Source: JAHEKD01 sp965215945
GTDB lineage: Bacteria > Pseudomonadota > Gammaproteobacteria > Arenicellales > JAHEKD01
NCBI GenBank assembly: GCA_965215945.1
Contig: CBDCFC010000025.1
Location: 62,001-126,000, forward strand
DNA length: 64,000 nt
Direction of reading: 5' to 3'
Shown here: positions 30,206 to 39,295 of the stretch, piece by piece
How positions within the stretch are numbered: position 1 is the first letter of the stretch
Layout of the letters: each line of letters begins with the position of its first letter
Notes under the pieces: generated by a model
What the model was told of the DNA's origin: nothing
What the model saw: the letters and a program-made list of their open reading frames with translations, nothing else
Database searches by the model: none
Program-made: the position numbers and the translations under genes

Positions 30206-31231
30206 ATGCAGTTAAAGCCTCAGGAGTTAACCTCACATCTAAAATCTGATTGTGTGCCAGTTTACTTATTGCATGGCGCAGAACTACTTTTAATCGAAGA
30301 TTCCGCCAATCAGGTTCGTCAGGCTTTGAAAGACCAAGGCTATGATGAACGTATTATTTTCACCATGGAAACGGGCTTTGACTGGTCACGCTTTGCCGGT
30401 GAGTTCGATAGCCTTTCATTGTTTGCGCAAAAGAAACTGATTGAATTGAGATTACCTACCGGCAAGCCCGGAGTAAAAGGAGCTGAAATTTTGGCGGAAA
30501 TAGCCGCAAACCCTGCCACTGATACGGTTTTGTTAATCGTTTGTGGCAAGTTCGAACCCGGTGTCAAAAACAGCAAATGGGTTAAGCAAATTTCACAAAG
30601 TGGTATTGTGAGCGAACATTATGCGGTTGCTGCCAATCAATTATTGGGCTGGATTAGCCAGCGTGCACGGTTATATCAATTATCCATCGATAAGGATGCC
30701 GCTAGGTTGTTGGCTTATTACCTTGAAGGTAATTTATTGGCGATTGACCAGGAACTGAAAAAATTTACCCTGCTAGGTACCGACAAATCGATCACTGTCG
30801 AACACATACAGCAAGGCGTTGAGGATAGTGCTCGTTTTAGCATTTATGGTTTGGTTGATTCAGCCATTGCCGGTAATCTAAAACGAGCCCTAAGAATGCT
30901 TGCGAGTTTGAAATCGGAAGGAATGGAACCTGTATTGATTAATTGGGCTCTGGCTCGAGAAACCCGCAGTCTGTTAGAAATGTCCAGCGACCTAAATCAG
31001 GGTAACAGTATTTCAACGGTACTCAAACAACATAGAGTCTGGAATAATAGAGCAGGTTTAATCGAATCGGCATTAAAACGGCTCAAGTTGTCTGACTGGC
31101 AAGTGATTCATCAACACACTGCCGTGTTAGACCGGATGATTAAAGGTCGTGAGTCCAGTTCCATGAAAGCTGATATTTGGACAGAATATGAGAGAATAAT
31201 TGCATCTTTGTGTAAAGTAAACGTAAGTTAA
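30206..31231 (+). CDS. holA: DNA polymerase III subunit delta
   Basis: A clamp-loader subunit that opens the beta sliding clamp. 341 residues, with the N-terminal segment VPVYLLHGAELLLIEDSANQ, the LLIVCGKFE strand and the C-terminal collar domain (SRFSIYGLVDSAIAGN-like, then ALARETRSLLEM). Starts 16 bp after lptE, as in many gammaproteobacteria. Confidence 0.92.
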   Translation: MQLKPQELTSHLKSDCVPVYLLHGAELLLIEDSANQVRQALKDQGYDERIIFTMETGFDWSRFAGEFDSLSLFAQKKLIELRLPTGKPGVKGAEILAEIAANPATDTVLLIVCGKFEPGVKNSKWVKQISQSGIVSEHYAVAANQLLGWISQRARLYQLSIDKDAARLLAYYLEGNLLAIDQELKKFTLLGTDKSITVEHIQQGVEDSARFSIYGLVDSAIAGNLKRALRMLASLKSEGMEPVLINWALARETRSLLEMSSDLNQGNSISTVLKQHRVWNNRAGLIESALKRLKLSDWQVIHQHTAVLDRMIKGRESSSMKADIWTEYERIIASLCKVNVS

Positions 31232-31237
31232 TAGACC

Positions 31238-32533
31238 ATGGCTAGAAACACCGGCATGTTAGCAGAAGATAAAACGAAAGAACTGAAGCAATATATTTTA
31301 GAGCTGGGTAAGAATTCCAAGCGCGCAGCGCGCCAGATCACCAAGGCAACGACCCAGCAGAAAAACCAGGCATTGGCCGAAATCGCCAATGCCTTGGAAA
31401 ATTCTCAGACCGAAATTACCAAGGCAAACGAAAAAGATTTACTGGCCGGACAATCTAATGGTCTTGAATCGGCGTTGTTAGATCGACTTGAATTAACGCC
31501 GGCGAGAGTTGAAACCATGATTGATGGGCTAAGACAGATTATTATGTTGTCTGATCCAGTTGGTCAAATCAATGACATGAGTTATCAGCCCAGCGGTATC
31601 AAAGTTGGCAAGATGAGAATCCCACTGGGTGTCATAGGCATTATTTATGAATCACGCCCGAATGTGACAATTGATGCAGCGGCGCTGTGCCTTAAATCCG
31701 GTAATGCTGCGATTTTAAGAGGTGGTTCTGAAGCATTTCATTCCAATCAAGTGCTTGCTCAATGTATTGCTGAGGGGTTGGTCAAGGCGGGACTGCCAAG
31801 AACAGTGGTACAGGTTATTGACACCACTGATCGTAATGCCGTGGGTGAATTGCTCAAGGCTTCAGAGTATGTTGATATTATTATTCCTCGTGGTGGTCGT
31901 GGTTTGATTGAGCGTGTCAGTGCTGAATCAACCATTCCAGTGATTAAGCATCTGGATGGTAATTGTCATGTTTATATCGATCAAGATGCTGACAATGAAA
32001 AAGCCATTGCCGTAGCCTACAACGCCAAAGCCAGGCGCTATGGTATTTGTGGAGCGATGGAGACTTTGCTAGTCGCTCAATCTAAGGCTGCCGGAGTATT
32101 GCCTGTGTTAATTGAAAAATACCAACAAAAGGGCATTGAATTACGTGGTTGTGACCAAACGCAGCAGTATGGTGATGGTTTGCAAGAAGCGAGTGAGCAG
32201 GATTGGTATACTGAGTTTCACGGTCCGGTTTTAGCTATAAAAATAGTTGACGATCTAGAGCAGGCCATTGAGCATATTGAAAAATATGGTTCGCATCATA
32301 CTGATTCAATCATTACAGAGAATATGTCACATGCTAATCGCTTTATGACCGAGGTTGATTCAAGTTCGGTGATGGTGAATGCGTCCACTCAATTTGCAGA
32401 CGGTTATGAATACGGTCTGGGTGCAGAAATCGGTATCAGTACCAATAAGCTACATGTTCGCGGTCCAGTGGGTCTGGAAGGTTTAACTACCCAAAAGTTT
32501 ATTGTCATCGGCGACGGTCACATCCGTCCATGA
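31238..32533 (+). CDS. proA: Gamma-glutamyl phosphate reductase
   Basis: Second step of proline synthesis: NADPH-dependent reduction of gamma-glutamyl phosphate to the semialdehyde. An aldehyde-dehydrogenase fold with PLGVIGIIYESRPNVT, the catalytic Cys in RYGICGAMETLL, and the C-terminal NASTQFADGYEYGLGAEIGI. 431 residues. It lies between holA and nadD, the arrangement found in pseudomonads. No proB is in the window. Confidence 0.96.
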   Translation: MARNTGMLAEDKTKELKQYILELGKNSKRAARQITKATTQQKNQALAEIANALENSQTEITKANEKDLLAGQSNGLESALLDRLELTPARVETMIDGLRQIIMLSDPVGQINDMSYQPSGIKVGKMRIPLGVIGIIYESRPNVTIDAAALCLKSGNAAILRGGSEAFHSNQVLAQCIAEGLVKAGLPRTVVQVIDTTDRNAVGELLKASEYVDIIIPRGGRGLIERVSAESTIPVIKHLDGNCHVYIDQDADNEKAIAVAYNAKARRYGICGAMETLLVAQSKAAGVLPVLIEKYQQKGIELRGCDQTQQYGDGLQEASEQDWYTEFHGPVLAIKIVDDLEQAIEHIEKYGSHHTDSIITENMSHANRFMTEVDSSSVMVNASTQFADGYEYGLGAEIGISTNKLHVRGPVGLEGLTTQKFIVIGDGHIRP

Positions 32534-32548
32534 TAAGGAGCGTGGTTA

Positions 32549-33181
32549 TTGGTTGAATCTCGTTTAATCGGGATTTTTGGGGGAACATTTGATCCAGTCC
32601 ATAATGGCCATTTGCAGAGTGTATTGTCATTGTTAGATGTGCTGAGTTTTGATCAGATTCATCTATTGCCTAGTGCAACACCACCTCATCGTTTACCAAC
32701 TCGCTCAAGTGCCAAACATAGGTTAAACATGGTGGAACTAGCGATCGAAGGTTATCCGCAGTTAGTCGCCGATGGTCGAGAATGCAAGCGCCAGGGCAAG
32801 TCTTATACGATCGATACCTTAGAATCATTTAGAACCGAGTTTCCAAATGATTGTTTAGCCTTTATTACAGGTGTTGATGCTTACCGAGACATACCAAACT
32901 GGAAACAGTGGCAGGACTATCTTGATTATTCGCACATCGTGGTTATGCGCCGGCCTGGCCATGAATTTGAATCGTCCTGGGGGGATAATTTTATGACCGA
33001 TTCCAAGGCTAAGTTACGACAACAAACTAATGGGTTGATTTATTTTGCTCAAACCAAATGCGTCGATATATCATCGACACAAATACGCAAAAAACTTAGC
33101 GCCGGTGATTCAACCAAAACAGAATTACCCGAAGCAGTTTTGAAATACATTATTGAAAATAAACTTTATGCAAACACCTGA
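32549..33181 (+). CDS. nadD: Nicotinate-mononucleotide adenylyltransferase
   Basis: Forms nicotinic acid adenine dinucleotide in NAD synthesis. The nucleotidyltransferase motif GGTFDPVHNGHL (residues 11-22) and the C-terminal motif DISSTQIRKKL are present. The start is TTG at 32549, supported by AAGGAG eight bases upstream; no in-frame ATG lies near. 210 residues. Its 3' end overlaps the start of rsfS by about 14 bases. Confidence 0.95.
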   Translation: MVESRLIGIFGGTFDPVHNGHLQSVLSLLDVLSFDQIHLLPSATPPHRLPTRSSAKHRLNMVELAIEGYPQLVADGRECKRQGKSYTIDTLESFRTEFPNDCLAFITGVDAYRDIPNWKQWQDYLDYSHIVVMRRPGHEFESSWGDNFMTDSKAKLRQQTNGLIYFAQTKCVDISSTQIRKKLSAGDSTKTELPEAVLKYIIENKLYANT

Positions 33182-33536
33182 ACAACTGAAAGATTTAATT
33201 TGCGCTGCATTGGATGATATGCAGGCACAAGATGTAAGCGTTATGGAAGTTGCTGAGATTTCCAGTTTTACTGATTACATGATTATTGCCACCGGCCGAT
33301 CAGATCGGCATGTCAAAGCGGTGGCTGATGCGGTGATGGAAAAATTACTTGAACACAAAATTAAACCGATTGGTAAAGAAGGTTTTGAGGCGGCACAATG
33401 GATATTGTTGGATTTTGATGATGCTATTGTTCACGTCATGCGTCAACAAACCCGCGAATTTTATGACCTCGAAAGCCTTTGGGGAGAAGAAGTTAAACAA
33501 TTGATCAACCAGCATCAGGAAAATGTACCAGAATAG
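33168..33536 (+). CDS. rsfS: Ribosomal silencing factor
   Basis: RsfS binds L14 of the large subunit and blocks subunit joining in stationary phase. Family features: SSFTDYMIIATGRSDRHVKAVA, GFEAAQWILLDFDDAIVHVM and REFYDLESLWG. The ATG at 33168 is preferred to an upstream TTG at 33153. In most relatives rlmH and mrdA follow; here they do not, and the strand changes after a 70-bp gap. Confidence 0.95.
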   Translation: MQTPEQLKDLICAALDDMQAQDVSVMEVAEISSFTDYMIIATGRSDRHVKAVADAVMEKLLEHKIKPIGKEGFEAAQWILLDFDDAIVHVMRQQTREFYDLESLWGEEVKQLINQHQENVPE

Positions 33537-33606
33537 AGGCGGATATTAAAACAGTTCTGGGTACAAGAAAATTTATCTTGTCAATTTGCAGGTTTCTGAT
33601 TGTTTA

Positions 33607-34392
33607 CTATTTCAACTGATATTCAAAGAATTTTAGTAAATCTTTAGAATTTCTCAATACTTGAGAAACAGAGTCTATCTCATCGGGAGTTAAGTTTGAT
33701 ATTTGTCGGTTGTTTTGATTAGAAATGGTTTGGATTTTGTAATCTTTTACTTTGACTTTTGTTTGAAAATTAATTGTTTCAATTACCCCATCAGGCAAAT
33801 TTAATTTGTTTAAAATTGAAAGTGGATTCTCACAAAAGCATTCATATGTAATCATTGGAATTTTCAATTTTAAAATCAGTCCTTTAATTATGTTGCTTCT
33901 AATCTGCCAATCCCTAGCTAACCTCTCCAAAATTAATTTTCGTTGTGTAGGAGATAGATTTTCCGCGTCATTGTTGCGATATAAAATACTTGCACAGTTT
34001 GCGTACGGATTTCTATTATTTGCAAGGTAGGAAAATTCATCGAATTGGGATGATATTTTTTCCAATCTCATCATATTTGGTGGACTTTTTTCAATAACAA
34101 CATCAATATTTTGAGTTAATGAGTTTACAAGTTGAAATCGCTTTAACCACACTGATTTAATAGATGTATAGTTGACTTTTTTATCTGGACTCCATCTGTC
34201 TTTCTCACATAATCCTGGAATTAGCCATTGTCCTTCACCTCGCGGTTGTAAGAACATAGTCCTATGACTAGTATTAATAATCTGTGAAATAGCGGTTGAG
34301 CCTGAGAAAGGAGGTGTAATAATAAATAGAAAGTGAGGTTGTGACTTTTCCTTATGCTTCGGTACTGGCCATTTAGATTTATTCAAATTCAT
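33607..34392 (-). CDS. Sulfotransferase-like P-loop protein, AT-rich
   Basis: 261 residues. The N-terminal PAPS-binding loop FIITPPFSGSTAIS (5' phosphosulfate loop) and the later ANNRNPYANCASILYR (3' phosphate region) are those of bacterial sulfotransferases of the PF13469/PF00685 type. The segment NIDVVIEKSPPNM is also typical (KSP motif). The base composition is much more AT-rich than leuS-rsfS and fabA around it, suggesting acquisition by transfer. Acceptor unknown. It lies 124 bp downstream of the FMN dehydrogenase on the same strand and may be the last gene of that block. Confidence 0.7.
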   Translation of the reverse strand: MNLNKSKWPVPKHKEKSQPHFLFIITPPFSGSTAISQIINTSHRTMFLQPRGEGQWLIPGLCEKDRWSPDKKVNYTSIKSVWLKRFQLVNSLTQNIDVVIEKSPPNMMRLEKISSQFDEFSYLANNRNPYANCASILYRNNDAENLSPTQRKLILERLARDWQIRSNIIKGLILKLKIPMITYECFCENPLSILNKLNLPDGVIETINFQTKVKVKDYKIQTISNQNNRQISNLTPDEIDSVSQVLRNSKDLLKFFEYQLK

Positions 34393-34516
34393 TTTTTTCC
34401 AAATGTCTAAGTATGACAGTACCCTGTGATTTGTGTATTAACACTTCGTTTCTAATAACCGTTTGTGGTTGTATTATTCTTTAAGATCTTTTCATAAAAA
34501 CAAACAACAACTAACA

Positions 34517-35671
34517 TTATTTTGTCTCATTTAGCCAGCTGTTATTCAATTCAATAAAGCTCAGGCAACCTATTTGTTGCAAAGTCCGGGTGATTTCGTC
34601 GCGAAAGATTTCTATAACTTGGGTAGCGCCTTTTTTGCCCATCGCGCCCATGCCGTAGAAGAATGACCGCCCTGAGAACGCCATTTGTGCTCCTAATGCT
34701 TTAGCGCGCACAACATCCAGCCCAGTTCGAACACCGCTGTCGACCATAACTGTTAATTTTTCATGCGCAATATCAGGCAGTTGTTTTAAGCTGTCAATTG
34801 AGCTCGGCGCTGCATCGAGTTGACGGCCACCGTGATTAGAAACGATGATGCCATCAACGCCATGATCTATGGCTTCATAAATATTTTGTTTGTCTTGGAT
34901 GCCTTTTAGGATTAATGGCCCTTCCCATAAATCACGCACCATTTCTATTCGTTCTAAAGTGACGCCACTTTGGGTGAAGCTGGTAATAAAGTCGGCTAGA
35001 CCTTGATTCGAGTCTTTGCGGTATTTAAGCACATTAACAAAATCAGGTTGGCCATTGCGTAATGTCTCAAATGACCAGACAGGGTGAATCATGCTTTGCC
35101 AGATGATGTTGGGCGTCAGTGAGAACGGCAGCTTTAATCCATTTTTTAATTCACGGTTGCGCTTGGCTCCAACAGGAATGTCCAACGTTATCACCAATGC
35201 GTGGTAACCGGCACTCTTAACCCGGCCAATAATGCCCTTCATCACTTCAACATCGTTAGGCATATATAGCTGGAACCAGCAAACATCCGGTGCTGCTTGT
35301 GCTATTTCATCCAGGTCTGTGGTGCTAAAAGTGCTGAGAACATAGGGGATATTGGCTTTTTGAGCTGCAGTTGCCAATGCGATTTCGGCTCCAGGCCACA
35401 TCATGTTGCCTAAACCTACAGGTGGAACACCGAATGGTATGGAATACTTTTTGCCAAAAATCTCCGCAGTGATATCGACAGAATTAACGTCAATCAAATA
35501 GCGTGGTGTTAATTCGATGTCATGGAAGGCCTGGCGATTACGCCGTTTGCTTATCTCCTCATCTATGCCGCCATTGACATAATCATAAGCAAAGTTTGGA
35601 ATGCGTTTTTTGGCTTTGCGTTTAAGATCAATAACCCCGGGATAGCGGGTGTCGTATTTAATCGAGTTCAT
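34517..35671 (-). CDS. FMN-dependent alpha-hydroxyacid dehydrogenase/oxidase
   Basis: 384 residues of the lactate dehydrogenase (LldD)/glycolate oxidase/mandelate dehydrogenase family. Visible are the FMN and substrate motifs PFGVPPVGLGNMMWPG, YVLSTFSTTDLDEIA, WFQLYMPND and ALVITLDIPVGAKRNRELKNG, the catalytic histidine in GIIVSNHGGRQLD, and the C-terminal phosphate loop DSGVRTGLDVVRAKALGA. It oxidises a 2-hydroxy acid to a 2-oxo acid. It overlaps the upstream MFS gene by four bases, so the two are translationally coupled. Coupling to a B2-like protein suggests a substrate other than central-metabolism lactate (inference). Confidence 0.85.
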   Translation of the reverse strand: MNSIKYDTRYPGVIDLKRKAKKRIPNFAYDYVNGGIDEEISKRRNRQAFHDIELTPRYLIDVNSVDITAEIFGKKYSIPFGVPPVGLGNMMWPGAEIALATAAQKANIPYVLSTFSTTDLDEIAQAAPDVCWFQLYMPNDVEVMKGIIGRVKSAGYHALVITLDIPVGAKRNRELKNGLKLPFSLTPNIIWQSMIHPVWSFETLRNGQPDFVNVLKYRKDSNQGLADFITSFTQSGVTLERIEMVRDLWEGPLILKGIQDKQNIYEAIDHGVDGIIVSNHGGRQLDAAPSSIDSLKQLPDIAHEKLTVMVDSGVRTGLDVVRAKALGAQMAFSGRSFFYGMGAMGKKGATQVIEIFRDEITRTLQQIGCLSFIELNNSWLNETK

Positions 35672-36858
35672 CCTGTTTCGGTTATCAAACCCTTATGCCC
35701 CATAATAACTTCATTGCCGGGCTCAGGTGTTGAAGGAATATTCATAGATAAAAGTAGGGAAATGATTGCCATCGCGCTACCGCATAAAAATACAAGGGCC
35801 GGTGATGACAGCCAAACTACTCCTAACATCACTGGCAGGAATACTGCAGCTATATGATTGATGGTGAAGCCCACGGCAGCCGTTGCACCGATATCTTTTG
35901 GGTCGGCAATCTTCTGAAAATAAGTGTTAATGGCTATTGCCATCGCAAAAAACAAATGATCAATAATATAAAGCCCGGCCGCGATGCGATGATCTTCGAC
36001 AAAAGCATAGGCCGTAAAAACAATAAACAAACCAATGTATTCGATAATAAGTGCTTTACGCTCACCTATATGGCCAATTAATTTTCCTATTTTGGGGGCA
36101 ATGTAAACGTTTAATGCGGCATTGATTAAAAACAACATGGCAATTGCTTTAACGCTGTAACCGAATTTTTCAACCATTAAAAATCCAGCAAACACTACAA
36201 ATATCTGCCGCCGGGCGCCGGACATAAATGTTAATGCATAATAAAGCCAGTATCTTTTCCGTAAAACCACAGTTTTGTGTTGTATGACTTTCTCCGGATA
36301 AGTTGGATATAGCAACCAGCAAAATACAGCAATGAGAACGGTCAAGCCGCCACCAATTGCATATATCCATACATAGTCAAGTTCAAGTACAGTACGGGTG
36401 AGCCAAATAACGCCAAAAATCAAGATCGACGTAAAGGCGGCCACGCTGATCATTTTTCCCATCACATAAGGCGCTTCGTTTTTCTCCAACCATTGTAAAC
36501 TCAATGAGGTTTGCAAGGTTTCATAATAATGAAAGCCGGTCGACATGATTATGGTGGTGATATAAAGTCCAAATGCGGTCGGGAACCATCCGGTGATAAC
36601 AGTGCCCATGCCTAACAGTATTAAAGAAATGTAGGCTAATCGTTGTTCGCGAATAAATAACAGCAAATAAACAACTGCAAACGCCAGAAAACCGGGAATC
36701 TCCCGCAGGCTTTGTAAAATCCCGATTTCAGCTCCACTAAATGAGGCTCGTTCTATAGTGAAATTATTGAGCAATGTCGACCAGGTGGCAAAACTGAGCG
36801 GCACAGCCATTGCCATTAACATTAACAAAATTTCTGGTTTTCGAAATCGTTCCAACAT
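35668..36858 (-). CDS. Major facilitator superfamily transporter
   Basis: 396 residues with about twelve hydrophobic segments in two halves, joined by a basic central loop (TYPEKVIQHKTVVLRKRYW). No sugar-porter or drug-antiporter signature strong enough to name a substrate. It overlaps its upstream neighbour (the B2-like gene) by one base and the downstream FMN dehydrogenase by four, so the three genes form a tightly coupled unit. It may export or import the product or substrate of that unit. Confidence 0.8.
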   Translation of the reverse strand: MLERFRKPEILLMLMAMAVPLSFATWSTLLNNFTIERASFSGAEIGILQSLREIPGFLAFAVVYLLLFIREQRLAYISLILLGMGTVITGWFPTAFGLYITTIIMSTGFHYYETLQTSLSLQWLEKNEAPYVMGKMISVAAFTSILIFGVIWLTRTVLELDYVWIYAIGGGLTVLIAVFCWLLYPTYPEKVIQHKTVVLRKRYWLYYALTFMSGARRQIFVVFAGFLMVEKFGYSVKAIAMLFLINAALNVYIAPKIGKLIGHIGERKALIIEYIGLFIVFTAYAFVEDHRIAAGLYIIDHLFFAMAIAINTYFQKIADPKDIGATAAVGFTINHIAAVFLPVMLGVVWLSSPALVFLCGSAMAIISLLLSMNIPSTPEPGNEVIMGHKGLITETG

Positions 36859-37322
36859 TAGTTTATTAATGGCCTTTGGTCGATTTTTTGTTCAATAGGA
36901 TACTGTTCAGCCACATTAGTATTGTCGTTTAGCACCAGGTTACCCCGCATAAGCCAAGCATGGCCTTTGAAATCAGGTTTCTCCAAAGACAAACCCATTT
37001 TTAGCTCAGAACCGATATTTTCACGATCTAACAGCCATTTTAAGGCTAAAGATTTGGGAAGGCAGTTGGCGTTGATAATATGATATCTAGATGCAAGCAC
37101 GACAATTCGACGAGTTTTAGCAACGGTTTGTATGTCTTGCTCGGTGAGTACACTCTGTTGATCCACAGGCTGATTGATTAACCATTTTTTCCAGCTTTTG
37201 AACGGCGTGTAGTCCATTCTGATGCGGATATAAAACATCATCAGCCAGCTTTTCATAAATAAAAGCCAGTCTTTTGAAGACAACCGCAAAGCCGTGTTTA
37301 ATTTGTGGATGAATGAAGACAT
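36858..37322 (-). CDS. Lasso-peptide B2-like transglutaminase-fold protein
   Basis: 154 residues matching the PF13471-type family that includes lasso-peptide protein B2. The putative triad is Cys87 (ANCLPKSLALKWLLDR), His121 (FKGHAWLM) and Asp133 (VLNDNTN), in the expected order and spacing. The N-terminal basic helices (SKDWLLFMKSWLMMF) also fit B2. In lasso clusters this enzyme removes the leader peptide. Here no lasso cyclase, no PqqD-like B1 and no obvious precursor is found nearby. It is the first gene of a coupled operon with an MFS transporter and an FMN dehydrogenase. The true substrate is unknown. Confidence 0.7.
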   Translation of the reverse strand: MSSFIHKLNTALRLSSKDWLLFMKSWLMMFYIRIRMDYTPFKSWKKWLINQPVDQQSVLTEQDIQTVAKTRRIVVLASRYHIINANCLPKSLALKWLLDRENIGSELKMGLSLEKPDFKGHAWLMRGNLVLNDNTNVAEQYPIEQKIDQRPLIN

Positions 37323-37494
37323 AATAATAATTTGAACGTCGGGACAATGGTACTAAATAAACCTTATCGCTGACAGTGAAATATTTAATAACCTGTGATC
37401 TGAGCGAGTAATAATGAATATTGTTGGCACTTTTATTCGCATCGCTACATATCACATGCGATAATCGCTAATTTCATGGAACGAAGATAAAAAT

Positions 37495-38016
37495 ATGTAT
37501 GTAAGCAAAGAGCAAGCCATGTTTTCTTATGATGACATTATTTCCTGTGGCAAAGGTGAATTGTTTGGCCCGGGGAATGCTCAATTGCCGCTGCCACCGA
37601 TGTTAATGTTTGACAGGATTACTGAAGTGTCAAAGGAAGGTGGCATACATGGCAGAGGTATTCTCAAAGCTGAATTAGACATCAAACCAGAACTTTGGTT
37701 TTTCAGTTGCCATTTTGAAGGTGATCCTGTCATGCCTGGCTGTCTGGGTCTTGATGCGATGTGGCAGTTAGTTGGTTTTTACCTCGGCTGGCTCGGTGCG
37801 CCTGGAAAAGGTCGTGCCCTAGGTGCTGGAGAGGTTAAATTCACAGGGCAGGTAATGCCTGATGTCAAAATGTTGACTTATGAAATTAGTATTAAACGCG
37901 TAATAATGCGCAGATTAGTCATGGGGGTCGCCGATGGTACAGTTGCTGCTGATGGTCAAGTTATTTATCACGGCAAAGATTTAAAAGTTGGATTGTTCAA
38001 GCAATCGCAGTTGTAG
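37495..38016 (+). CDS. fabA: 3-hydroxydecanoyl-ACP dehydratase/isomerase
   Basis: Introduces the cis double bond of unsaturated fatty acids at the C10 stage. The active-site histidine (H73 in SCHFEGDPVMPGC) and aspartate (D87 in LGLDAMWQ) are present, with the normal length of 173 residues. It lies ten bases upstream of fabB, the standard gammaproteobacterial pair for anaerobic unsaturated fatty acid synthesis. Confidence 0.97.
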   Translation: MYVSKEQAMFSYDDIISCGKGELFGPGNAQLPLPPMLMFDRITEVSKEGGIHGRGILKAELDIKPELWFFSCHFEGDPVMPGCLGLDAMWQLVGFYLGWLGAPGKGRALGAGEVKFTGQVMPDVKMLTYEISIKRVIMRRLVMGVADGTVAADGQVIYHGKDLKVGLFKQSQL

Positions 38017-38025
38017 GAGTAAAGC

Positions 38026-39234
38026 ATGCGTAGAGTAGTGGTCACCGGGTTTGGTATTGTTTGTAGTATCGGAAATAACAAAGAACAGGTGAAAGCCTCG
38101 TTGCTTGAGGGGAAGTCTGGAATTCAATTTTCTCCAGACTATCAAGAAAGAGGTTTTCGCAGTCATGTTTATGGGCCGATCGAAATTGATTTAAGCTCGA
38201 TTGACCGTAAACAGCGCCGTTTTATGGGTGATGGTGTGGCCTATAATTATATGGCAATGCAGGAGGCGATTGCCGATGCGAATTTAAGTGAGGATCAAAT
38301 TTCCAATCCACGCACTGGAATTGTGATGGGAACCGGCGGTGGTTCCTTTTCCAATATTGAAGATACTGTCGATATTTTTCGTGAACGTGGCCCCAGAAAA
38401 GTCGGGCCGTATATGGTTGCTAGAACCATGGCCAGTACAAATTCAGCGGTGTTGGCTACGGCTTTTAAAATCAAAGGCGTTAATTACAGTATGAGTTCAG
38501 CCTGTGCGACTAGTGCGCACTGTATTGGTCATGGTGCCGAACTAATTCAGCTTGGCAAACAGGATGTTGTGTTTGCCGGCGGTGGTGAAGAATTGGATTG
38601 GACCTTTACTGTTATGTTCGATGCCATGGGAGCCTTATCGAGCAAATATAACGAGACACCGGAAAAAGCGTCCCGAGCGTATGATGCTAACCGCGATGGC
38701 TTTGTGATATCAGGCGGTGGTGGAGTCGTCGTATTGGAGAAGCTGGAGCACGCGCAGGCGCGTGGTGCAAAAATTTATGCAGAACTATCCGGTTACGGCG
38801 CCACATCGGACGGTCATGATATGGTAGCACCATCGGGTGAAGGTGCGGTGAGATGCATGAAAATCGCCATGGAAAATATCGATCAACCTGTTGATTACCT
38901 TAATACCCATGGTACCAGTACACCAGCAGGGGATATTACCGAGCTTAACGCAATTAAAGAAGTGTTCAATGAGAATATGCCCGCGATTAGTTCTACCAAG
39001 TCACTGTCAGGACATGCCCTTGGTGCAGCAGGTGTGAATGAAGCCATCTATTGCTTAATCATGATGGACAGTGATTTTATTTGTGCTTCAGCCAATATTG
39101 AAACTATGGATGACGATGCCAAGTCAGTGCCTATTGTGACAACGGTTAAAGAAAATGCAGGGTTGAAAACCATTATGTCAAATAGTTTCGGTTTTGGCGG
39201 GACTAACGCAACCTTGGTGTTTAGTAAGATTTAA
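38026..39234 (+). CDS. fabB: 3-oxoacyl-ACP synthase I
   Basis: A condensing enzyme that elongates the cis-3-decenoyl product of FabA and saturated chains. The catalytic triad is visible: C160 (MSSACATSAHC), H295 (NTHGTSTPAGD) and H330 (SLSGHALGAAG). 402 residues, matching E. coli FabB. Cotranscribed with fabA. Confidence 0.97.
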   Translation: MRRVVVTGFGIVCSIGNNKEQVKASLLEGKSGIQFSPDYQERGFRSHVYGPIEIDLSSIDRKQRRFMGDGVAYNYMAMQEAIADANLSEDQISNPRTGIVMGTGGGSFSNIEDTVDIFRERGPRKVGPYMVARTMASTNSAVLATAFKIKGVNYSMSSACATSAHCIGHGAELIQLGKQDVVFAGGGEELDWTFTVMFDAMGALSSKYNETPEKASRAYDANRDGFVISGGGGVVVLEKLEHAQARGAKIYAELSGYGATSDGHDMVAPSGEGAVRCMKIAMENIDQPVDYLNTHGTSTPAGDITELNAIKEVFNENMPAISSTKSLSGHALGAAGVNEAIYCLIMMDSDFICASANIETMDDDAKSVPIVTTVKENAGLKTIMSNSFGFGGTNATLVFSKI

Positions 39235-39295
39235 AGTTTAGTTTGTTGTTTCGATAAATAATCCTTTTCGCAATCACATTTAAACCGCCTTTATC

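Noticed and set aside
37117..37455. Minus-strand 112-residue frame upstream of and overlapping the B2-like gene; its first half (KYFTVSDKVYLVPLSRRSNYYYVF) vaguely recalls a PqqD-like B1 protein.
   Set aside because: Its second half is an out-of-frame shadow of the B2-like gene, the start is GTG without a ribosome binding site, and no PqqD motif is convincing.
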